From the NCBI GenBank assembly GCA_021735425.1, contig JAIPGZ010000008.1, positions 1 to 51,863 on the forward strand: DNA of 51,863 nt, read 5' to 3'. The DNA is from Candidatus Altimarinota bacterium (GTDB lineage: Bacteria; Patescibacteriota; Gracilibacteria; JAHISY01). The notes beneath the pieces were generated by a model. That model was not told the origin of the DNA, did not search any database, and worked only from the letters and a program-made list of their open reading frames with translations. How positions within the stretch are numbered: position 1 is the stretch's first letter; each line of letters opens with the position of its first letter. Positions 45,541-51,863 of the stretch are shown here, in pieces. A program made the position numbers and the translations under genes.

Positions 45541-47184
45541 TTATTTTCCCATTAATTTTTGATACTCGCCGAAAAGCTCTGCCGCTTTGGCATCATCTCC
45601 TTCCTCCTCCGCTTTCTGCATTTCCATTTTCAAATCGTGCTTTCTCTCTTCTAAGCTTTGCTTACTTAATTTCGCAAACAAACTTTCCAGCTCTTTTTTA
45701 ATTTTCTCATCGCTAAACTCAGAATATTTGTCGCTCACTAATAGTGCCAGCTTTTCTTCGTTTTCTTTTATTTCTATTTCCTCCAAGCCGAGTTTTTTTA
45801 ATTCTTCGTCGAACTCTTTCGCGACTTCGGGAAAGGCGACGACCAAACCAATCAGCCAATCACGCGCGGAAATTTTATCCGCGTGAATTTCTTTTTCTTC
45901 GATCATAGTGGAAAAAGTCCGCGGTAAATTTTCGAGTTCCTCAGTGAGAACACTTTCAGCGATTCCGAGTTTCGTCCCCGCCTGACGGATGAAGTCATCC
46001 CGCTCGACCGCAGAAGTAATTTTTTGGGCAAAAGTGAGCAACCTCCGAACCACCTTTTTCTTTTCAGAAATTTCGTTCAAATCAGTCTTGGCGAAAACCT
46101 TACGAAAGAAAAACTCAAGCGGCGAGACCGCGTCAGTAATCGCATCGGCGAAAATTTGGGGATCTTTTTGAATCGCCTCGTCGGGGTCTTTGACCCCATC
46201 GGGGAGAATCGCAATTTTGGAATCAAGATCGAGTGCAGCCGCAATCTCCAAAGCACGAATCGTCGATTCTACGCCGGCAGAATCAGAGTCGAAACAAAAC
46301 ACCACTCTTTCGGCAATATTTTTGAGAGACTTCAAATGCATCTCTGTCAGCGCCGTCCCACTCGAGGCGACTACGTTTTTGAAACCCTTTTGATGAGCGG
46401 AAATCACATCGAGCTGACCTTCGACAATGACGGCGAATTTCGACTCACGCATTCCCTCCCGCGCCTTGGCGAAACCAAAAAGAATCGCGCCTTTCGTGAA
46501 AATCGGCGACTCCGCAGAATTCAAATATTTCGGTTCGGAGTCGTCCAAAACCCGACCGGTGAAGGCGACAACTCGCCCACGATGGTCGGCGATTGGGAAC
46601 ATGATACGATTGCGGAATTTGTCGAAAAGTTTTTCGCTGCCCATTTCTTTCAGCCCCGCCACTCCCGCCTCGATAATCTCTTTTTTGGGAAATTTTTCTT
46701 CAAGTTTGGGAAAAAGATTTTCGAAACCATCCGGCGCGAAACCAATGCCCCATTCTTCAATCGTCGATTTTTTTAATCCACGATTTTGTAAATACTTTTG
46801 CGCCTCGGAATTTTCCCTCAACTCGGCAACAAAAAAATCGCGCGCAGCTTCGTTGATTTCGACCAATAAATCTTTCTTTTCTTTTTTCACGCCACCGGAA
46901 AAATTGGTCGGCAACTCAACCCCTGCCTTGTCAGCTAGAATTTTCAAACTTTCTTTGAAGTCCACACCCTCGAGTAGTTGGACTATTTTGAAAATGTCGC
47001 CGCCAGTCTGGCAACCGTAGCACCAAGCGAATTGTCGTTCGGGAGAAATGATGAAGCTCGGCGTTTTTTCAGAATGAAACGGACAACAAGCTTTGAAGTT
47101 TCGTCCCGCCTTTTTGAGTTGGCAGTACTGCGAAACAACATCGACAATCGAAAGACGAGATTTTATTTCGGCTACAGAGTCCAT
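45541..47184 (-). CDS. dnaG: DNA primase
   Basis: DnaG makes RNA primers for replication. The CHC2 zinc motif has Cys34, His37, Cys55 and Cys58, followed by the RNA polymerase-like core and a Toprim fold with VIVEGQLDVI and FDSDSAG. The 547-residue length is somewhat below typical (580-600), with a helicase-interacting C-terminal part that is rich in Glu/Lys. It overlaps no other gene and lies 44 bases from the glutamine amidotransferase gene. Confidence 0.96.
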   Translation of the reverse strand: MDSVAEIKSRLSIVDVVSQYCQLKKAGRNFKACCPFHSEKTPSFIISPERQFAWCYGCQTGGDIFKIVQLLEGVDFKESLKILADKAGVELPTNFSGGVKKEKKDLLVEINEAARDFFVAELRENSEAQKYLQNRGLKKSTIEEWGIGFAPDGFENLFPKLEEKFPKKEIIEAGVAGLKEMGSEKLFDKFRNRIMFPIADHRGRVVAFTGRVLDDSEPKYLNSAESPIFTKGAILFGFAKAREGMRESKFAVIVEGQLDVISAHQKGFKNVVASSGTALTEMHLKSLKNIAERVVFCFDSDSAGVESTIRALEIAAALDLDSKIAILPDGVKDPDEAIQKDPQIFADAITDAVSPLEFFFRKVFAKTDLNEISEKKKVVRRLLTFAQKITSAVERDDFIRQAGTKLGIAESVLTEELENLPRTFSTMIEEKEIHADKISARDWLIGLVVAFPEVAKEFDEELKKLGLEEIEIKENEEKLALLVSDKYSEFSDEKIKKELESLFAKLSKQSLEERKHDLKMEMQKAEEEGDDAKAAELFGEYQKLMGK

Positions 47185-47228
47185 TTAGAAAAATCAATTT
47201 TAGCAAACACTAGCGATAATCTAGCTCA

Positions 47229-47813
47229 TCAAGTCAGGAGAAAATTTTGGAGAATTTTTTTGCCAGCAGAAGTCCCGATTGATTCGGGGTGGAACTGAAT
47301 TCCAAAAAGTGGGCGAGAGAAATGTTGAACCGCCATTACAATTTTGGAATTTTTTTCCTCCGCGGTAATTTGCAATTCAGCTGGCAAATTTTTTCGATCG
47401 ACAATCAAAGAGTGGTAGCGCATCCCCTCTAGCGGCGAAGGAATTCCACGAAACAAACCTTTCTTGTTGTGGGAAATCTGGGAAGTCTTGCCGTGCATCA
47501 CTTTCGGCGCGCAAATAACTTTCCCGCCAAAAGCGTGGCAGATTCCCTGATGTCCGAGGCAAACACCTAAAATCGGGGTGGTTGTGAATTCGCGAATAAT
47601 TTTTAAATTGATGCCAAAATATTTTTCATCGGAGGGAATCCCTGGCCCAGGCGAAATCACGATGTGGGTCGGGGCAATTTTGCGAATCTGAGGAATCGTC
47701 AACTCATCGTTACGCAGAACGAGCGGATTGCCATTTAATTCACCCAAAAGCTGAAAAAGATTGAAGGTAAAAGAATCGTAATTGTCGATAATCAAGGTTT
47801 TTTTTGAAAGCAC
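47229..47813 (-). CDS. trpG: Anthranilate/aminodeoxychorismate synthase glutaminase subunit
   Basis: This is a class I glutamine amidotransferase of the TrpG/PabA type. The start LIIDNYDSFTFNLFQLLGEL and motif ISPGPGIPSDE are standard; the nucleophile Cys lies in GVCLGHQGI and the His/Glu pair in QFHPES. I choose the GTG at 47811-47813 as start, giving 195 residues, because the longer frame overlaps the divergent gene. Anthranilate (trp) or aminodeoxychorismate (folate) partner cannot be decided; no TrpE/PabB is in the window. Confidence 0.92.
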   Translation of the reverse strand: MLSKKTLIIDNYDSFTFNLFQLLGELNGNPLVLRNDELTIPQIRKIAPTHIVISPGPGIPSDEKYFGINLKIIREFTTTPILGVCLGHQGICHAFGGKVICAPKVMHGKTSQISHNKKGLFRGIPSPLEGMRYHSLIVDRKNLPAELQITAEEKNSKIVMAVQHFSRPLFGIQFHPESIGTSAGKKILQNFLLT

Positions 47814-47892
47814 GAAATTAATTTTAGCGGAAATTTGCTTTCGGCATCCTTCGGCGGCTAAAATTCGAAAAAGAAATTTAACTGCTTCAGAA

Positions 47893-49827
47893 ATGGCTTC
47901 CCTCCAAACGATTTCCGAGGAATTACGCCTCGGCACCGACTCGCAAACTTTAGTGCGTAGTTTTTCCTTTACTCGCGAGGGTACCGGAGAAGTTCCGCGC
48001 GAGGAAGTTTTCGCGATTGTGGAGCTCGCAGATAAGCCAAGTGGCGGCGAAGATTTGATTCGAACGCTTTTTCAAACTCTGCAGGAAATCTGTTTCTTAG
48101 ATCAAAATCAGGATGCTTACGAGCGGTTTGAGACGGCTTTGAAGGAAATCAACGCCGTAATTGCCGAATTCCGCGACAGTTTGTCGAATAAAAATATTGG
48201 CAGATTAAACGCCGTTATCGGCTTCTTCAGTGGAAGGGAATTACACCTGACTCAAGGTGGCGAGGCCGAAGCCTATTTGATTCGCAAGGGTGCCCTGACA
48301 ACGGTGACGGAAGGTCTCGGCGGCGACGGTGAAGCAGTCGATGCTTTTGTAAATATCGCTAGTGGAAGAACCGAGAATCGCGACAAATTAATTCTTGCGA
48401 CAGAAAGACTGCTGCGTTACGCTACGAAAAACGAGTTGACCAAAATTTTCTCACCACACAAAGAAATTTCAGTCGGCTTGGAAGAATTGGATGAAATCAT
48501 TGTGCTAGAGGGTGCGCAAACGACCGGAGTCCTCGCGCTCGATATCGTAACAGAAGCTGTCGCAGCCCGAACCGTAGTCGCGGAAGACGGCGAGCATCCG
48601 CTGGTGAAAATCACCCGCCATATGAATCGTGGTCTCGGTTGGATTCGCGAGAAGCTGCCGGAAGGAACAAAGCTGCCAGGCGGCGGAGAAATGAATATTG
48701 ACAAAAATTATGTCATCCTCGGCTTCTTGGTCATCGCAATTTTAATTCTCCTTTCTGCTTCGTGGAGCCTCGGCAGCAAGCGATCAAGCGTGAAACTAGA
48801 GGAAGTGAAGGCAGCTCTAGAAGTCGTCCAGACGAATATCGACATGGCGAAAACTCGACGAAACATTGGAGACAAACCACAAGCTTATGAGCTTTTGAAA
48901 GAAGCCGAACTGACCGCGACCGATTTGGTGAAAAGTGGTTTAGCGATTGAGGAAGCCAATACGAAGGTTTTGGAGATTCAGGCGTTACGAGACGAATTAG
49001 ACAACATTCGCAGATATGCTGGATTGACTGCTTTGACTGATTTGAGTAAGGCAGATGCGAAAGTTTCGCTCGTCGGACTAGAAGACTTCCACGGCAGAAA
49101 AATCGCTTTTGATTCGCACAATCTTTTTGACACAGCTCTAGATGTGATTTCCGCAACGACCGAAATTGATGCAGTCAGCACAATCAAAAAAGCCCACTTT
49201 TTCGATGACCGTGACGCGGTAGTCTTCTTGACGGCAGATGACAAAATCGTGGAATGGCGCGACGGTGAGGCAGTCATCGCCGACACAGACAATGAAACTT
49301 GGAAATCAGCTGTCGACTTCGGGACTTACGCGAAATATATTTATCTCCTCGATGCGACAAATAATCAAATTTGGAAGTATCCGCGCAATCGGGATAGCTA
49401 CGGCGAGGCGACAGAATACAATGAAAATGCCGACCTGACGAAAGCAGTCTCGATCGCAATCGACGGCGATATTTGGATACTACAAAATGACATCGATGGG
49501 GACATGGGAAACGACATCATCAGACTAAGGAAGGGTGAAAAGAAACCACTCACAATTTCTGATTTGCCCGCCGATGCTTGGGTGAATCCAAGCAAAATTT
49601 ACACGAATGACTCTCTAAAGTTTGTTTATGTTTTAGACGGAGCGAATAAGAGAATCTTAAGATTTTATAAAGACCCACCAGAAGCCGGCACTGAGGCTCG
49701 CAGTCTCGTTTACAACATGCAGTATCTTTTTGCTGACTTAGCAGAAGTCCGAGATTTCTGGATTGACAGCTCAGAACAGAAACTTTATGTCATCGACTCT
49801 CAGAAGATTTACGAGGTAGCGATTTAG
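47893..49827 (+). CDS. PP2C-like domain, membrane helix and beta-propeller-like protein
   Basis: Residues 1-230 resemble a PP2C/SpoIIE-like phosphatase fold, with LTQGGEAEAYLIRKGALT. One membrane helix lies about 276-294 (YVILGFLVIAILILLSASW). A coiled segment (300-380) and repeats with YLLDATNNQIWKYPR and YVLDGANKRILRFYK, typical of beta-propeller (NHL-like) blades, follow. The ATG at 47893 is preferred; the longer frame begins inside the trpG region. The metal-binding Asp residues of active PP2C are not obvious. Role unknown; transmembrane sensing is inferred. Confidence 0.65.
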   Translation: MASLQTISEELRLGTDSQTLVRSFSFTREGTGEVPREEVFAIVELADKPSGGEDLIRTLFQTLQEICFLDQNQDAYERFETALKEINAVIAEFRDSLSNKNIGRLNAVIGFFSGRELHLTQGGEAEAYLIRKGALTTVTEGLGGDGEAVDAFVNIASGRTENRDKLILATERLLRYATKNELTKIFSPHKEISVGLEELDEIIVLEGAQTTGVLALDIVTEAVAARTVVAEDGEHPLVKITRHMNRGLGWIREKLPEGTKLPGGGEMNIDKNYVILGFLVIAILILLSASWSLGSKRSSVKLEEVKAALEVVQTNIDMAKTRRNIGDKPQAYELLKEAELTATDLVKSGLAIEEANTKVLEIQALRDELDNIRRYAGLTALTDLSKADAKVSLVGLEDFHGRKIAFDSHNLFDTALDVISATTEIDAVSTIKKAHFFDDRDAVVFLTADDKIVEWRDGEAVIADTDNETWKSAVDFGTYAKYIYLLDATNNQIWKYPRNRDSYGEATEYNENADLTKAVSIAIDGDIWILQNDIDGDMGNDIIRLRKGEKKPLTISDLPADAWVNPSKIYTNDSLKFVYVLDGANKRILRFYKDPPEAGTEARSLVYNMQYLFADLAEVRDFWIDSSEQKLYVIDSQKIYEVAI

Positions 49828-49856
49828 TTGGGGAAAGATTTTGTTAGAATAAAGGG

Positions 49857-51269
49857 GTGAGAAAACAACTCCTCGGTTTCGCCATCGCACTCGCGATTTT
49901 GATTATCACAGTCTCTGCTTGGGTTGTTTGGAAAAGTGTAGCGGAAAAAATCTCATTAGAAGCTCCAACTGCGGGAATCGCGGAAACTATAACAACTACT
50001 CCAACCATAATTGAGGACAAAAATCTCGCGGAAGCAATCGCAGCTGGTGAGGATTTTTCGACAGCAGGAGAATCGGAGAAAGCAGCGGCGGCTTTTGCCG
50101 CGACGGCATCACGCTACCCGACAGAAATCAAGCCGTTGATTTTACTAGCAGAAGTGCAAATTAATTTAGGAGAATTCGAAAAGGCGCGCGCAAATCTGAA
50201 AGCAGCCGAACAGCTCGATGCGGTAAATCCCGACATTTTTATTTTACGAGGCAAGATTTTATTGAAAGAAGAGAAATTTACTGAAGCAGAAAAAGAGTTC
50301 GGCAAAGCTGGCGAACACGGTAAATTTTGGCAAGGCGTGATGGCCGCCTTCTTCGATCGCCGCGATGAAGCGAAAAAGCTTTTCGCGAAAACCGACGACG
50401 ATCGAAGTTTCAAGTTCTTGAAAGCTTTTTTGGAGTGGGAAAACTTCCCCGATTCTCCCAAAACTCACCTCGATACTTTGCTGACAAAAAGTTTTATCGA
50501 AATCGGAGAATACGAATTGGCGTTGACAAAAATCGGACCAGTGCTTGAGGACGACGCCGATTATCGCGACGCTTGGCTGCTCACCGGCTACGCGCAATTC
50601 GCACAAAAGAATTTCGAGTTGGCGAAGCAGTCTTGGGAAACCGCCTTCGCGCTTGACAGCGGCAAGCCAGAAACTCAATATTTCCTCGGTCTGGTGAATT
50701 TTAAATTAGACAATTTGGCGGAAGCGGAGAAGTTCTTTTTATTAGCACGGGAGAATCGGATGTCCGCGACAGACTTAGGTGAGAAGCTTGCCGAAACTTA
50801 TTTACAACAAGGAAAGTATCGTGCGGCGGCTGATTTGCTTGCCGAGGAAATTGCGAAAAAACGAGAAACGTCATTGAATGATTTTGTGAAACCAATTTCT
50901 CTTTACTTGGACAAATTGAAAGACGGGCGCAACGCTTGGAATCTCGCCAACCTCGCGAAACAACGATTTCCGGAAGAAGCCTTCGCTCACAACCTCGCCG
51001 GATGGGTCAGCCTCTCGAACGGTTATCTGCCAGAGGCACGCGAGCAATTGGAAAAATCAATCGAGCTAAATCCGCAATTACCTTGGCCTTATTTCAATCT
51101 CGGCAAATATTTCGAGAAAACCGAGAACCAAGCCTCAGCCCTCGCCGCCTACCACGAAGCTTTCGAATTGGATACCACTGGACCTGCCGGGATTTCGGCA
51201 GCACAAAATTACAACCGTCTGCTTGGGACAATCCAGCCACCGACTAAAATGGAAAACAATCAAAAATAG
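49857..51269 (+). CDS. TPR-repeat membrane-anchored protein
   Basis: An N-terminal hydrophobic helix (about 6-27) is followed by at least seven tetratricopeptide-like repeats to the end, including IFILRGKILLKEEKFTEAEK and YFNLGKYFEKTENQASALAA. The start is GTG at 49857 with TAGAAT 6 bases before it. TPR proteins act as scaffolds; this one probably lies in the envelope with the PP2C-like gene 29 bases upstream. Its last 26 bases overlap the next gene in convergent orientation. Confidence 0.8.
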   Translation: MRKQLLGFAIALAILIITVSAWVVWKSVAEKISLEAPTAGIAETITTTPTIIEDKNLAEAIAAGEDFSTAGESEKAAAAFAATASRYPTEIKPLILLAEVQINLGEFEKARANLKAAEQLDAVNPDIFILRGKILLKEEKFTEAEKEFGKAGEHGKFWQGVMAAFFDRRDEAKKLFAKTDDDRSFKFLKAFLEWENFPDSPKTHLDTLLTKSFIEIGEYELALTKIGPVLEDDADYRDAWLLTGYAQFAQKNFELAKQSWETAFALDSGKPETQYFLGLVNFKLDNLAEAEKFFLLARENRMSATDLGEKLAETYLQQGKYRAAADLLAEEIAKKRETSLNDFVKPISLYLDKLKDGRNAWNLANLAKQRFPEEAFAHNLAGWVSLSNGYLPEAREQLEKSIELNPQLPWPYFNLGKYFEKTENQASALAAYHEAFELDTTGPAGISAAQNYNRLLGTIQPPTKMENNQK

Positions 51270-51708
51270 TCGACCGGAATTTGTCGACCGCTTCGTAGCA
51301 TTGTTTTTGAGCTAAAAAATTTTCAGCGGCCTCCCGAATTTTCGAGTCAGCCAATCTCGAAGAAAATTCTTCGTCTTTAGCTACCAGAGGAAATTTTGGC
51401 ATTTTAGTAAAAAATTTTTCCAAAACAGGTCGGTAGATTTCTGGAATTTGAGCCATAAATTTTTGCGCTTCGTTTTGCAAAATTTCTTTCTGCCCTTCAA
51501 ACATGCCTGCTTGAGCTGGTTTGACTTCCTCAATCTTTTGTCTCAAATCTTTAATTTTTCTCAAGTTTTGGCGAAAATGTTTGGCAAGATCTCGAACCAT
51601 CGAAAGACGAAGTTCGATTTTTCCAATTTCTTCGACCAATAAATTTTGCTGCTTAAACTGGTCCAAACAATCGCCAAGTTCTTGAAAAGATGAACATTTC
51701 ATTTTCAA
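51244..51708 (-). CDS. Helical protein of unknown function
   Basis: This 154-residue protein is charged and helical, with a coiled segment about 25-75. It has three Cys residues but no pattern I recognise. Its frame is open without internal stops and the ATG at 51706 or the third codon could start it. It overlaps the TPR gene by 26 bases. Confidence 0.55.
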   Translation of the reverse strand: MKMKCSSFQELGDCLDQFKQQNLLVEEIGKIELRLSMVRDLAKHFRQNLRKIKDLRQKIEEVKPAQAGMFEGQKEILQNEAQKFMAQIPEIYRPVLEKFFTKMPKFPLVAKDEEFSSRLADSKIREAAENFLAQKQCYEAVDKFRSTIFDCFPF

Positions 51709-51798
51709 ATTTTAAGACGACATTTTGGGACTAGTAACATTAAGTGTTGGTAAAACTGAAGAATCGGGCTAATTTAAGCCCCTAACCCTTCAAAAAGT

Positions 51799-51863
51799 AT
51801 GCCAGCACAAAAAACATGCCCTCACTGCGGCGTAATCGGTGGAATAATTCGTTGGGGTAAAAC
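51799..51863 (+). CDS. Start of a zinc-ribbon protein, probably a transposase (partial)
   Basis: The 21 visible codons begin MPAQKTCPHCG and end IIRWGKT, a zinc-ribbon start found at the N-terminus of several transposase families (for example IS1- or IS1595-like). The window ends inside it. GGGCT...AAGCCC at 51767-51782 is a small inverted repeat just before the gene. Confidence 0.5.
   Translation, partial: MPAQKTCPHCGVIGGIIRWGK

Noticed and set aside
47814-47936. N-terminal extension of the trpG-type gene
   Set aside because: It overlaps the divergent PP2C-like gene; TrpG proteins begin directly at the LIIDNYDSF strand.

Overview
The window looks like a chromosomal segment of a small-genome, poorly sampled bacterium, most likely of the Candidate Phyla Radiation (Patescibacteria), possibly near Peregrinibacteria. 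This placement is inferred from tight gene packing with many 4-base overlaps, a free-standing 5'-3' exonuclease, a VirB2-like pilin-type protein, a DUF5667-like lipoprotein, a bactofilin-like membrane protein and an LAETG-type sorting signal. TGA is used as a normal stop, so the code is standard.

Region 1 (1-16021) is an accessory island. All its genes are on the + strand, it is visibly more A+T rich than the rest, and nearly every protein is a restriction or defence type. It holds a Type III restriction-modification pair (Mod, Res) followed by a PHP/SMC-like ATPase and a DUF2130 nuclease-like protein. Next come a DUF262-HNH-AlbA_2 fusion with a small membrane protein, and then a HaeIII-type restriction enzyme, its C5 methyltransferase and a small membrane-anchored protein. 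Three roughly 500-base gaps (9442-9962, 12403-12922, 15515-16021) separate these blocks. The gaps contain integron-type attC recombination sites: R''/R' core boxes, an 11-bp stem and an A/AAAC unpaired spacer at three sites, plus a fourth of different build. The R' box of each site is complementary to the R'' box of the next site rather than to its own, which is the signature of cassettes joined by G^TT crossovers. The island is therefore read as a cassette array with cassettes at 1-9750 (left end outside the window), 9751-12714, 12715-15791 and a gene-less 15792-16021. The last crossover point falls on the stop codon of a yvcK-like housekeeping gene. No integrase gene lies in the window.

Each gene-bearing cassette also ends, 2-6 bases after its last stop codon, with a hairpin whose loop is nearly constant (TTCACCCC...CCCCTC) while its 16-18 bp stem differs in every copy but stays paired. 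The attC stems are further extended by long terminal inverted repeats at the two ends of each cassette. These features are the best candidates here for something undescribed.

Region 2 (16022-51863) is ordinary core genome on both strands. It covers envelope and central metabolism (yvcK-like, 3D/peptidoglycan-binding protein, phosphohexomutase, trpB, carA, nadA, 5-formyl-THF cyclo-ligase, dcd), RNA and protein processing (dnaJ, RNase J, recX, rnc, nusB, rpmF, rpsP, khpA, tig, tyrS, yebC, dnaG) and an isolated atpD. It also has several secreted or membrane proteins (bactofilin-like, VirB2-like, two lipoproteins, IPT/FN3 proteins, prepilin peptidase, PP2C-like and TPR proteins). The right edge begins a zinc-ribbon protein that is probably a transposase.
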